From contig SKGM01000003.1 in the NCBI GenBank assembly GCA_007117455.1, positions 1 through 50,750 of the forward strand: a stretch of DNA of 50,750 bases, in the 5' to 3' direction. Source of the DNA: Candidatus Methanomethylophilaceae archaeon (lineage in GTDB: Archaea; Thermoplasmatota; Thermoplasmata; Methanomassiliicoccales; Methanomethylophilaceae). This document shows positions 9,442 to 18,749 of this stretch, piece after piece. The number at the start of each line of letters is the position of its first letter. The first letter of the stretch is position 1. A program made the position numbers and the translations under genes. The notes under the pieces were generated by a model. It made no database searches. It saw only the letters and a list, made by a program, of their open reading frames with translations, and was not told the origin of the DNA.

Positions 9442-10687
9442 CCTTGATGTTCCTCCCTTTCCTCTCCCCGCAGAGCTCTCCTCCCTTTAACTGTATCTCC
9501 CCGGCCATGATCACCGTCTGCGGGAATATGGCCTCCATGCCCTCATAGGGGCTCCAACCGCAGCGGCTGTGTAGTTCACCACCGTCTATGACCGTGACCT
9601 CTCTTGGATCGTAGACCGCCAGGTCCGCCAGCATACCCTCCTCTATCCTCCCTTTCGGAATCCCGAAGCGGCGGGCGGGAGCATCGCATGCCATTCGAAC
9701 CAGTTCCGTCAAGGGCATCTCATTGCGCTTCACGGCGGCCATCATCAATGGGAAGGACGTCTCCACGCCCGGAACCCCTGACGGGCAGATGTCGAACTCC
9801 TCCGCCTTCTCCTCGATGGTGTGGGGGGCATGGTCACTACCCATCATCGTCGCCTTTCCGGAGGTCACGGCGGAATACAGTGCGGTTCTGGCTGCTGGCT
9901 GTCTGAGGGGAGGGTTCACCTTACCCCTGCCTGCCAGTCCGCAACCGATGTCCAACATCATATGGTGGCATGCGACCTCGGTGGACATACCGGCCCTGAC
10001 CGCCATGTCCAATATCTCCGCCCGCGTCACATGGCAGAGGTTCACACCCCTGGCCCCCATGGCTATAAGTCTCTGGACGGCATTGAACTCTGCCTCGGCG
10101 GGACGGTTGCGCAGGTGGCCCTTGAGGTCATTGGCTTCCTCATGCTGGATGAGCATGTCGTCCTCAGCGTGCACGGAAACCGGCATCGACAGCTCCGCCG
10201 CCTTCTTCAGCATACGCTGTATGCTCCGGTCTTCATTGTTCAGCAGAGAGCCGGTGGTCGAGCCCATGAATATCTTGAGTCCCGCAGCGAGCTTGGACAT
10301 CGCCTCCAACCTACGGGGGAGGTCGGTGGTTATGAACAGTCCGTAATCCACGAACGACCTTCCCCTGACCATCCTCAGCTTGTCCTTAAGGGACGCCGAT
10401 CGGTCGGTCGGGGGGATCGTGTTGGGCATGTCCAGCACTGTGGTGACTCCTCCATGGAGAGCAGCCAGTGAACCGGACTCGAAATCCTCCTTATGGGTCA
10501 TCCCCGGTTGACGGAAATGTACGTGGGGGTCCATGGCCGCGGGCAGGACGATGCGATAGCCGGCATCGATCCTCCTCTCTCCCCTAAGAACCTTCTTCAC
10601 CGCCACTATGCGGCCGTCCTCGATGCCGACGCATCCCTGCTCCAGTCTGTCCCCCAGGAACAGCCTCCCCTCGACGACGAGATCCAT
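9428..10687 (-). CDS. pyrC: dihydroorotase
   Basis: DPHVHFRQPGMTHKEDF, VSVHAEDD, GSDHAPHT. Confidence 0.9.
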   Translation of the reverse strand: MDLVVEGRLFLGDRLEQGCVGIEDGRIVAVKKVLRGERRIDAGYRIVLPAAMDPHVHFRQPGMTHKEDFESGSLAALHGGVTTVLDMPNTIPPTDRSASLKDKLRMVRGRSFVDYGLFITTDLPRRLEAMSKLAAGLKIFMGSTTGSLLNNEDRSIQRMLKKAAELSMPVSVHAEDDMLIQHEEANDLKGHLRNRPAEAEFNAVQRLIAMGARGVNLCHVTRAEILDMAVRAGMSTEVACHHMMLDIGCGLAGRGKVNPPLRQPAARTALYSAVTSGKATMMGSDHAPHTIEEKAEEFDICPSGVPGVETSFPLMMAAVKRNEMPLTELVRMACDAPARRFGIPKGRIEEGMLADLAVYDPREVTVIDGGELHSRCGWSPYEGMEAIFPQTVIMAGEIQLKGGELCGERKGRNIKDAWI

Positions 10688-11286
10688 CAGTCGGCTTTCC
10701 CCCGCCTCATTACCTTGCCCCGGGGCTCGGTCTCAGCGAAGACCATGCTCTCGAAACGGAACAGGTCAGCGTCCATCCAATCATCAGGACCGAGACCAGC
10801 CTTGCGGCAGAGGTTCTGCAGGAACATAGTGACATCCCATCCCCATTCAACAGCGACCTGCGGCAGGAGCAGACCGCGGTATGGACCCTTGCTTATGATC
10901 AAGCCGTCCCGGCCGACCTCTATCGACCCCAATACCTCCTGGGGGCTGGAGGCATGAATGGGCTCGGGAACGCTCAGCACACTGACCTCCACGACCACCT
11001 TGTCCAGCTCGTGGGAGCGGAGAGGAGGGAAACGGGGATCCTCGCATGCTCCGGCGGCGGCACGAACGATGGCCTCAGCCAAGCTGAATATGGGCTCCGG
11101 ATATCCGATACAGCCCCTCAACTGGTTCTGCGGATGGGTGTGCAGCGTGACGAACGCCCCTCCCTTCTCCGAGAATCGGGATGGGAGTCCTATCTCCGGC
11201 GGGCGGCGGACCACATGCGCCTCAACGGCCTCACGGGCCGCTTCCACCGCTAGGACCCCTTCCTCCTCCAGGAGACCTTTGCTCAA
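10687..11286 (-). CDS. AMMECR1 family protein
   Basis: LRGCIGYPEP, ..DPRFPPL, GLLLPQVAVEWGWD. Confidence 0.9.
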   Translation of the reverse strand: MSKGLLEEEGVLAVEAAREAVEAHVVRRPPEIGLPSRFSEKGGAFVTLHTHPQNQLRGCIGYPEPIFSLAEAIVRAAAGACEDPRFPPLRSHELDKVVVEVSVLSVPEPIHASSPQEVLGSIEVGRDGLIISKGPYRGLLLPQVAVEWGWDVTMFLQNLCRKAGLGPDDWMDADLFRFESMVFAETEPRGKVMRRGKAD

Positions 11287-11624
11287 CCCAGGTCCACCTT
11301 GGTGAGTTCGTCACCTTCACGGTGCTTGCAGTAGGGGTTATGGGCGCAGAAGGCCTCCTCTATGACGAACTGGACATAGTCATTGGTTATGTCCGAGGCC
11401 CTCTTCATCTGATCGGGCATTGGCAGGCTCTTCATTATGTTCTCGAAGGCCATGGCGAACTCCACACCAGCGCGTATGAAGTGCCTCTGCGTCTCACGGC
11501 TGGTGATCGCTCCCACCAACTGCTTGGCGAACTCTATCGATTTGTTGTCATGGCATTGCTTGCACTCGCAACCCTCTCCGTGTTTGTGCTCGTGCGCCTC
11601 CTTGCTCTCATCATGATGGCTCAT
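11283..11624 (-). CDS. small protein with His/Cys-rich N-terminus, unknown function
   Basis: MSHHDESKEAHEHKHGEGCECKQCHDN; 4-nt overlap with the ArsA-like gene. Confidence 0.6.
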   Translation of the reverse strand: MSHHDESKEAHEHKHGEGCECKQCHDNKSIEFAKQLVGAITSRETQRHFIRAGVEFAMAFENIMKSLPMPDQMKRASDITNDYVQFVIEEAFCAHNPYCKHREGDELTKVDLG

Positions 11625-12799
11625 TCGTTATCACCTCTCTTGAATCTCACCAGCAGGCGGTCACCTTTGAGCTCCGCCCCCTCCATCTCCAGCTTGGCCA
11701 GTGACAGTGGCAGGATTATGTTCCTCTTGTGGTTCCCCACCTGCACTATGAGTATATCCCCTGATTTATTATAAAGTTCCACTTGTTCCTTGGTGGAGAA
11801 GGGCATCTTCAATGCCATGATGTGATGCTTCTCCTCCTCCCAGAAGGACATGGGGCTCTCATCCGAAAGTAGGGCCGCAGGGTCCTCGTCGCCGAACACC
11901 ATGTCGGCCAGAAGGCTGAGTTTCTTGGTGCCGATCAATTCCGTGGGAAGCTGATTGGCGACCATTATGGGCATGGGGTCGAAGGCCTCGTGGATCATCT
12001 CGATGTAACGCTTCTGCTCCTCCAGCTTCTCCATGAAATAGCCGCACTGCTCCTCCTCCGGTATAACGCGATTGAGGACCAGGCATTCGACCGTCAGTCC
12101 GTAGAGGCACATGTAGGTGTAAGCACGCTTGGTCTCGTTGATCACCATCCGCTCCGGGTTTACGACCAACCTGATGGTCGTGCGCTTGGGGTCCTGTATC
12201 AGGGTACGGACGTCGATCATGCGGTTGCTGATATGCTGCATGCTCTTCAGGAAACCGTCGGTGGGCAGCGGCACATCCACCATCTTACCCACCGTGTAAC
12301 GGGCCATGCTGATGACCCTTCGCAGGATGGCGTACAGCTTGTCGATGTACCACTGCGATACGTCCGGGAAGCTCAGCAGGCGGAGGGTCTCAGCGGTCGG
12401 GGCGGTGTCCATTATCACCACATCGTACTGGTCGGTCCTCTCGAACTCCCATAGGTAGAAGAGGGCGGACATCAGCTCCATGCCTGGAAGCACAGCGAGC
12501 TCCTTTGATGATATGGTGCCCAGACCCTGTGACTGCAGGAGGTCGCTGATGTAACCCTCGATCTCCTTCCAACGGGTCTCCATCTCATAGAGGATGTCTA
12601 TCTCGATGGCGTCCAGGTTCTCATCGATGTTCTGGATCTTCCCAGACAAGGGAATCTCCAATGAATCAGCCAAGGAATGGGCGGCATCGGTGCTCATGAC
12701 CATGGTCCTGTATCCCATCTTGGCGGCGCGCCTAGCGGTCGCGGCGGCGACAGACGTCTTCCCCACTCCGCCTTTGCCAGTGTAAATTATGACTCTCAT
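11621..12799 (-). CDS. ArsA/Get3-family ATPase
   Basis: YTGKGGVGKTSVAAATA, STDAAHSLADSL, MDTAPTAETLRLL, C-terminal ArsA HSP20-like segment. Confidence 0.9.
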   Translation of the reverse strand: MRVIIYTGKGGVGKTSVAAATARRAAKMGYRTMVMSTDAAHSLADSLEIPLSGKIQNIDENLDAIEIDILYEMETRWKEIEGYISDLLQSQGLGTISSKELAVLPGMELMSALFYLWEFERTDQYDVVIMDTAPTAETLRLLSFPDVSQWYIDKLYAILRRVISMARYTVGKMVDVPLPTDGFLKSMQHISNRMIDVRTLIQDPKRTTIRLVVNPERMVINETKRAYTYMCLYGLTVECLVLNRVIPEEEQCGYFMEKLEEQKRYIEMIHEAFDPMPIMVANQLPTELIGTKKLSLLADMVFGDEDPAALLSDESPMSFWEEEKHHIMALKMPFSTKEQVELYNKSGDILIVQVGNHKRNIILPLSLAKLEMEGAELKGDRLLVRFKRGDNE

Positions 12800-12868
12800 T
12801 ATGTTCGAACGAATAATAAGGTGTCAATATATCAAATGTTTCGAATACTGTTATAGAATTGTAGGATA

Positions 12869-12976
12869 TGGTGCCGGGGACGGGGTTCGAACCCGTGACC
12901 TTCGGATTTCCCTGGAAGAGGTCCAAGAACCTGAACCCTATGAGTCCGACGCTCCACCAGGCTGAGCCACCCCGGC
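12869..12976 (-). tRNA. elongator tRNA-Met(CAT) with 31-nt intron at 37/38 (intron 12908-12938)
   Basis: GCCGGGG/CCCCGGC acceptor; TCGGA-CTCATA[intron]A-TCCGA anticodon arm; T-loop TTCGAAC; ACCA end. Intron has an internal AGGT/ACCT stem. Confidence 0.9.
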
Positions 12977-12996
12977 ATGGGTGTTTGATTGGGGTT

Positions 12997-13701
12997 TCAG
13001 TTCTCTGCCGGAACTTCCTCGGGGGCGGCCTCCTCCGGAGCCTCTGGCTCCGTTGGCTCCTCCGGGGTCTCCTCAGCAGGTGGCTCTATGGACTCGGGTA
13101 TACCCTCTCCGGCCTGGAGGATCTCCGTCTTGCTTATCTCCACCCTCTTGATGGGGACAATGCTGCGGCAGGCGCGTGCGAGGTCACGGGCCATGTCACC
13201 GGATATTATGTTCTTGACCATCTCGGAGACGGTCATATCGGCGGCCATGGCCTTGATGCTCTCATCCATGATCACCCTGATAGCGGACTCCTGAGAGGAC
13301 TGTATCCGACGGTCGGCCACGCTCATGGGCTTGACCCTCATTACGAAACCGTCCTTGGTGGTGACATCGATGACGTGATCGGTCTTGGTCCTCTTGCGAC
13401 GGGTCAGCCTTCTGACGTAGTCGCTGGTGAGATCGTGTCCCACGAAGACCGTGCGGGCGTCCTTGCCCTCGACATCGCTCACCTGAAACCTCAGCTTGAT
13501 GTGCATCTTGGAGAAGTCGCCGGTGAGGTCATGCACAGTGACCTCAGCGGTGCGACCCATAAGGTATGCGGGGTCAGCGCTGGGCGTCTCGCCTATCTCC
13601 ACCTCGTTGAACATGCGGGGAGCATGTAGGGTGTACCATTCCTTCGACTTCCACTTGTCCCTGATTTTCCGGGATGCACCTTTACCTTTCTTAACAGCCA
13701 T
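12997..13701 (-). CDS. rps3ae: ribosomal protein eS1 (S3Ae)
   Basis: MAVKKGKGASRKIRDKWKSKEWYTLHAPRMFNE; Pro/Glu-rich tail. Confidence 0.93.
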   Translation of the reverse strand: MAVKKGKGASRKIRDKWKSKEWYTLHAPRMFNEVEIGETPSADPAYLMGRTAEVTVHDLTGDFSKMHIKLRFQVSDVEGKDARTVFVGHDLTSDYVRRLTRRKRTKTDHVIDVTTKDGFVMRVKPMSVADRRIQSSQESAIRVIMDESIKAMAADMTVSEMVKNIISGDMARDLARACRSIVPIKRVEISKTEILQAGEGIPESIEPPAEETPEEPTEPEAPEEAAPEEVPAEN

Positions 13702-13827
13702 CGAGATCCTCCATCTCAAGCAATCTGGTGATTATGTGTTCATATTAAAAGGTTTTCAATGTGTCCAGAGTGTAGATGCTGGTATTCCAGACATCAAAAA
13801 TTTAGGAGTGTTAAGGGGTTTTGAGGA

Positions 13828-14103
13828 CTATCCGTCCACCGCGTTCAGCAGAACCTCGGCCTCCTCCTCGGGGAGGAATGCCCTCTGCCGTCCGAGCTCC
13901 TGCATCAGGCTTTCCAGGTCCAAGGTGTCCACGAACACCGGGAAGTAACTGCTCGTCCCGCCTATGGCGAGAATGGCCACTTCCTCGTTGCCCGTTAGAT
14001 CCCTTCCCTCGCTGAATGCCCGATGGTTCACGAAGCCCTGGTAGGGTCCAGGGACCTTGTCGGCCCTGAACACCCCTACCAGCCTGGCGGCGTGGTCCCG
14101 CAT
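13828..14103 (-). CDS. hypothetical protein, adjacent to HdrBC
   Basis: 91-aa ORF between eS1 and HdrB genes, consistent spacing; no recognised motif. Confidence 0.5.
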   Translation of the reverse strand: MRDHAARLVGVFRADKVPGPYQGFVNHRAFSEGRDLTGNEEVAILAIGGTSSYFPVFVDTLDLESLMQELGRQRAFLPEEEAEVLLNAVDG

Positions 14104-14109
14104 GCGGCC

Positions 14110-14973
14110 TCAGAGCTTGACCGGGGTCAAGTGGGCGTCCAGGCCGAGCTCCTTCTTATCCATCCCCAGCGCCAGAGCGTATAGCTGGGAGAGATGGAGG
14201 ACAGGCATGCTGTAGCCCTTGAGCTCCTGTTGGCCCCTGTCGAACTGCAGGTGGCAGAAGGGGCAGATGTCGACTATGACCTCCGCTCCGCCATCCTTCA
14301 TGTTCTTGAGGTTCTCCTCGGTGAACTTCATCGCGTAGTCGCTGAACTCCGACCTCAGACCTCCGCCGGCACCGCAGCACATCATCTTGTCCTTGCGGTA
14401 CATGCTGCTGGCCCCGGTGGCCTCGACCATCTTGTCCAGCATGCTCGGGTTCTCAGGGTCGTCCAGGGCCTTGATGTCACTGGGCTTCAGGAAGTGGCAG
14501 CCGTAGAAGGTGGCGACCTTGAGGTCCAGGGGGTTCTTGACGGCCTTCTTGACCTTGTCCATGCCGACATCGTTGTAGATGACCTCGGCGAAGTGCCTGA
14601 CGGTGGTCCCGCCCTTGTACTCCAGACCGATCTCGGCGAGGATCTTGTTGACCTCCTTGAGCAGCTCGGGGTCCTCGTGCAACTCATGGGCGGCGTCGAA
14701 GAGTGAGCCGTAGCAACCGTTGCAGATGGTGAGTATGTTCACACCGGCCTTCTCAGCGAGGGCCAGGTTACGGGCGGCCGCGGCTATCCAGGTCTTGCGG
14801 TCGAACGACCTTATGACACCGGGTGCCGGGCAGCAGCTGGCGTCATTGAAGTCCACCAGGTCTATGCCCAGAGCGGCACACACATCACGGGTGGATTTCT
14901 CGATTCCGGGGTATCTCAATGGGGCTATGCAGCCCAGGAAGAAAGCGTATTTTGCCTTAGCCATTTCACTCAC
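14110..14973 (-). CDS. hdrB: heterodisulfide reductase subunit B (CCG domains)
   Basis: FFLGCIAPLRYP..DASCCPAPG..CNGCYGS..FYGCHFLKPS..MMCCGAGGG..CPFCHLQFD. Confidence 0.93.
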   Translation of the reverse strand: MSEMAKAKYAFFLGCIAPLRYPGIEKSTRDVCAALGIDLVDFNDASCCPAPGVIRSFDRKTWIAAAARNLALAEKAGVNILTICNGCYGSLFDAAHELHEDPELLKEVNKILAEIGLEYKGGTTVRHFAEVIYNDVGMDKVKKAVKNPLDLKVATFYGCHFLKPSDIKALDDPENPSMLDKMVEATGASSMYRKDKMMCCGAGGGLRSEFSDYAMKFTEENLKNMKDGGAEVIVDICPFCHLQFDRGQQELKGYSMPVLHLSQLYALALGMDKKELGLDAHLTPVKL

Positions 14974-15466
14974 CTATGGTCTTCTTGAATCCGGTGGCCT
15001 TCATGATCTTGTCGAAGTCCTTCTTGGCATCCTTGCTGGCAAGGACGGTCGGGGGGACCTCGGCCAGACCGAGGGCCTTCCTCTGCTTCTTGACCTCGTC
15101 GTTGATGGGCACGGTGTGACCGTTCTTCATCAAGGACTGGGCGACCTTCTTGTGACCCTCGAACATGTTACCGGAGGCGACAGCGAGGTTCCTCATGGCC
15201 ACGATTATGTCCACGATGGCGACGTCACGGGGGCAGCGCTCGGTGCAGCTGTAGCAGGTGGTGCAGAACCACAGGTCCTCAGAGGTCAGTGATTCGTCCT
15301 TCATTCCGAGCTGGGCCATCCTGACCAGGCGCCTGGTCCGGAAGGAGGTCTGCCTTCCGGAGGGGCAGCTGGCGGTGCAGGTGCCGCACTGGAAGCACAT
15401 GTTGACCGACTCACCGCCGTTGGCGATGATGTCGTTCACGAAATCCATGTTTGGTGTAGCGGTCAT
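14966..15466 (-). CDS. hdrC: heterodisulfide reductase subunit C
   Basis: CFQCGTCTASCPSGRQTSFRTRRLVRMAQLG and CTTCYSCTERCPRDVAI. Confidence 0.93.
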   Translation of the reverse strand: MTATPNMDFVNDIIANGGESVNMCFQCGTCTASCPSGRQTSFRTRRLVRMAQLGMKDESLTSEDLWFCTTCYSCTERCPRDVAIVDIIVAMRNLAVASGNMFEGHKKVAQSLMKNGHTVPINDEVKKQRKALGLAEVPPTVLASKDAKKDFDKIMKATGFKKTIGE

Positions 15467-15544
15467 GTTATCGTTCCGTGAATGAGGTCGTTCTATATAA
15501 TGGTGTACGGAAAATCAAGCATAGTATTACCTTAGAAGGTAACA

Positions 15545-16345
15545 CTATTTCTGCATCCTTTCCCTCAGTGTCTTGATCAGTGAGATGACGCGTGCATCCT
15601 GGCTCCTATGTACGGCCATCACCGAATGTCTCAGTAGGTGGGGATCCGTGCTGCTGCGGACCCTGATACCCAACCTCAGTAGTAGTATCTCTTCCACGAA
15701 GAAGCTCCTTCCAGATGCCAGGAGGTCTTTGACAGACAGCAGCTCATCCTCAACCGTGTGATCTACCTTGTTCAGCTCCAGATGACGGAAGCCTATTCGT
15801 TGCGCCCCGTAACGGTGCCTGACGTACCTTGGACCTTTGTCCACATGCACCATGTCCATCTGCCCTATCTCCGTTGCCGGAAGTTCCTGATCCTCCATCA
15901 GGAGCAGGGGGTCGTCCAGGACCACCAGGTCTGCAAGGCCCTGCTCCAGAAGTCGCAGGTTGTGGAGGTCGTGGGACACCACCAAGCCCATGGACGGATC
16001 CACCGAGGGTATCGATGACATCACCAGCTCCTCGGTGACCGGGCTGCAGGCCACGGTCAGCACCGCCTCACTCTGCAGTCTTGACCTAAGGGCATGGTAT
16101 TCTGCGATCAGGTCCATGCCTTCAGAGGTCAGGGTGCTGCCTCTTTTGGTGCCTTGCACCAGTCGCACCCCGGCGGAAGACTCAGCCGCCTTTATGTGCC
16201 GGAATACCACGGGAGGCTTCACACCCAACCGGTCTGCGGCAGCGTTTATGCTCCCAGCCTCCTTTACCGCCACCAGCACATCCAGCTGCCTGGAGGTAAC
16301 TTGGCCTCCATCCAAATCAAATGAGAGCACCGGACGCGGCTTCAC
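15545..16345 (-). CDS. ModE/LysR-like winged-HTH regulator with substrate-binding-like C-terminus
   Basis: LDVLVAVKEAGSINAAADRLGVKPPVVFRHIKAAESSAGVRLVQGTKRGSTLTSEG; PBP-like remainder. Confidence 0.8.
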   Translation of the reverse strand: MKPRPVLSFDLDGGQVTSRQLDVLVAVKEAGSINAAADRLGVKPPVVFRHIKAAESSAGVRLVQGTKRGSTLTSEGMDLIAEYHALRSRLQSEAVLTVACSPVTEELVMSSIPSVDPSMGLVVSHDLHNLRLLEQGLADLVVLDDPLLLMEDQELPATEIGQMDMVHVDKGPRYVRHRYGAQRIGFRHLELNKVDHTVEDELLSVKDLLASGRSFFVEEILLLRLGIRVRSSTDPHLLRHSVMAVHRSQDARVISLIKTLRERMQK

Positions 16346-16427
16346 AATCTCGAATGATACTGACTTCTATAAAACGTGTGAGCAAGAAAACGTTATCAAT
16401 AATGTTTACTTAATTCGTACGAGTCGG

Positions 16428-17120
16428 ATGAGTACCTTCAAGGAAGACAGCAAGGAGACGCTCATGGCCACGCTGCCCATCATCAGCGTGGTCCTTGCCA
16501 TGCAGATATTCGTCCTCCGCAGCCCGATCGAGGACGTGCTGCTTTTCATCGGCACGGCGATAATGGTGGTCGTCGGGTTCACACTGTTCCTGGTAGGGGT
16601 GAGATGGGGCTTGCTGCCCATCGGAGAGGCCGTGGGCGCAGAGATGCCTCAGCAGGGGTCATTGCCCTTTGTGATAGTGGTAATGTTCACGCTCAGTTTC
16701 CTGGTAACCATCGCCGAACCGGACGTCAGGGTCCTGGCATCCTTGGTGGAGTCGGTTTCCGCCGGCATGTTGGACAGGACCCAGTTCATATTCGTCATCG
16801 GCTTCGGGGTCGCCTTCTTCATGGTGGTCTCTGCATTGCGGACGCTGTATGGCGTATCGATCAAGAAACTCCTGGCCGTCGGATACTCGATCGTCATAGC
16901 CCTCTCATTCATAACCCCCGCGGAATTCCTCGCCGTGTCCTTCGACGCGGGAGGCGTGACCACCGGACCCATGACGGTACCGATAATATTGTCCTTGGGG
17001 GTGGGGATCAGTGCCGTCCTATCCGGAAGGCGTGACCTCTCCAACACCTTCGGCTTCATCGGCCTGGCGTCCATAGGTCCGATCATAGGGGTGATGTTGA
17101 TGGGGGTGTTCCTCTATTGA
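16428..17120 (+). CDS. DUF1538 family membrane protein (first of pair)
   Basis: PAEFLAVSFDAGGVTTGPMTVPIILSLGVG; start trimmed from the longer ORF to MSTFKEDSKETLMATLP. Confidence 0.85.
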   Translation: MSTFKEDSKETLMATLPIISVVLAMQIFVLRSPIEDVLLFIGTAIMVVVGFTLFLVGVRWGLLPIGEAVGAEMPQQGSLPFVIVVMFTLSFLVTIAEPDVRVLASLVESVSAGMLDRTQFIFVIGFGVAFFMVVSALRTLYGVSIKKLLAVGYSIVIALSFITPAEFLAVSFDAGGVTTGPMTVPIILSLGVGISAVLSGRRDLSNTFGFIGLASIGPIIGVMLMGVFLY

Positions 17121-17836
17121 CCCATGCGGCCAGCATGCCGGAGGTCATATTGGATGTGCTCCAGGCCATATTGCCGGTCCTGGCCTTCTTCCTGCTTTTC
17201 CAATATCTGTACATACGGTACCCCTGGGTGACCCTTAAGAGGATCCTCATGGGAGTGGGGGTAACAGCCTTGGGGATGGTGCTCTTCCTGGGCGGCGTGT
17301 TCATCGGATTCATGCCCATAGCCCAGGACATGGGCGAGCATCTTGCGTTGAATTATGACACCTGGGTTATACTGGCTTTCGGTTTCCTGATGGGCTTCCT
17401 GGCCACCTATGCTGAACCGGCGGTCAGGGTCCTTTGCGGACAGGTGGAGAAGAGCTCTGGAGGTTACATACATGCCAATCTTCTGCTCTGGACCCTATCA
17501 ATAGGTGTGGCCGTCCTGGTCACCATCGGCATGGCCAGGATAGTCTACGGTGTTGATTTCAGGTTGATAATCATAACAGGATATGCCCTGGCCCTTCTGA
17601 TGATGTGGAAGTCTGAGTCCCAGTATGTGGCCATCGCCTTCGATGCCGGAGGTGTCGCCACCGGACCGATGGCGGTCTCCATCATCATGACCATGGCCGT
17701 GGGCATCGCATCGGGTATCGAGGGCGGCAACCCGATCATCGACGGATTCGGGATAATCGCCCTTATAGCACTTGCGCCCATACTGTTCGTGTCAGCATTG
17801 GGCGTGGTGTTGACCAGAAAGGAGGTAGAGACATGA
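17117..17836 (+). CDS. DUF1538 family membrane protein (second of pair)
   Basis: SQYVAIAFDAGGVATGPMAVSIIMTMAVG; overlaps preceding gene (TTG start at 17117 or ATG at 17135). Confidence 0.85.
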   Translation: MTHAASMPEVILDVLQAILPVLAFFLLFQYLYIRYPWVTLKRILMGVGVTALGMVLFLGGVFIGFMPIAQDMGEHLALNYDTWVILAFGFLMGFLATYAEPAVRVLCGQVEKSSGGYIHANLLLWTLSIGVAVLVTIGMARIVYGVDFRLIIITGYALALLMMWKSESQYVAIAFDAGGVATGPMAVSIIMTMAVGIASGIEGGNPIIDGFGIIALIALAPILFVSALGVVLTRKEVET

Positions 17837-18252
17837 ACTGCGAGACGGATGTTGCCCTGATAATCACAGTGGTTAAGAAGGGCTGGGCAGAGGTCGCACT
17901 GAAGGCTTCCGTGGATGCCGGTGCGCAAGGCGGCACGGTGATGTACGGCCGCGGCATAGGCATGCATGAGAGGAAGACCATCCTGGGGATGAGGATCGAA
18001 CCGGAGAAGGAGATACTGATCACGGCGGTCAAGAGGAACCTCAGCGACCAGGTTATGCTCGCCATCAGCGAGGCTGCCGAACTCTCCAAACCCGGACAGG
18101 GCATCTCCATGATGCTGCCGTTGGACAAGGTCATCGGAAGGGTGCACATGATCCCCGAGGATGACAGCTTCTTCCCGCTGAGTGCCATGGAGGTCGACCG
18201 GCAGGAGGAGAAGGAGGCGGAGAAGAACATGAAGGACGGACCGAAGTGCTGA
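17833..18252 (+). CDS. PII-like nitrogen-regulatory family protein
   Basis: ALIITVVKKGWAEVALKASVDAGAQGGTVMYGRGIG..KEILITAVKRN: PII/GlnB-like fold signature. Confidence 0.8.
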   Translation: MNCETDVALIITVVKKGWAEVALKASVDAGAQGGTVMYGRGIGMHERKTILGMRIEPEKEILITAVKRNLSDQVMLAISEAAELSKPGQGISMMLPLDKVIGRVHMIPEDDSFFPLSAMEVDRQEEKEAEKNMKDGPKC

Positions 18253-18749
18253 CCATGGCACAGTCCTTGAGCGATACCATATTGATAATCGGGCTGGGAA
18301 GTCCGATAGTCTCCGACGACCGTGTCGGCCTGGAGGTCGTGCAGAGGTTGGAGGACATGGGATTGGATGGAATCGAGACCCGTCAGGAGGCCATAGGAGG
18401 CCTGGACATCCTGCCCATGATCTGGGGCTACCGCAGGGTGATAATCGTCGATGCCATACAGAGCCGCACCTGCCCCCCCGGGACGGTTATGGTTTTCAAT
18501 CCCGAGGACTTCGCCCCCACCATCGCCGACGCCTCCGCCCACCAGGTCAATCTGGCCACCGCCATGGCCCTGGGGAGGCAGTTGGAGCCCGAGCTGATGC
18601 CGGAGCAGGTGCGTTTCGTAGCCATCGAGGTGGAGGACATACTCACCGTCAGTGAGGATATGACCCCCGCGGTCGAGGCGGCGGTGCCTGAGGCGATGTC
18701 CGAGGTCCTGAAGCTCCTGGGCCTAGAGGTCGAGACTGCTGAGGTCTAG
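18246..18749 (+). CDS. hydrogenase maturation protease family
   Basis: ILIIGLGSPIVSDDRVGLEVVQRL..RVIIVDAIQS; alternative ATG start at 18255. Confidence 0.85.
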   Translation: MLTMAQSLSDTILIIGLGSPIVSDDRVGLEVVQRLEDMGLDGIETRQEAIGGLDILPMIWGYRRVIIVDAIQSRTCPPGTVMVFNPEDFAPTIADASAHQVNLATAMALGRQLEPELMPEQVRFVAIEVEDILTVSEDMTPAVEAAVPEAMSEVLKLLGLEVETAEV

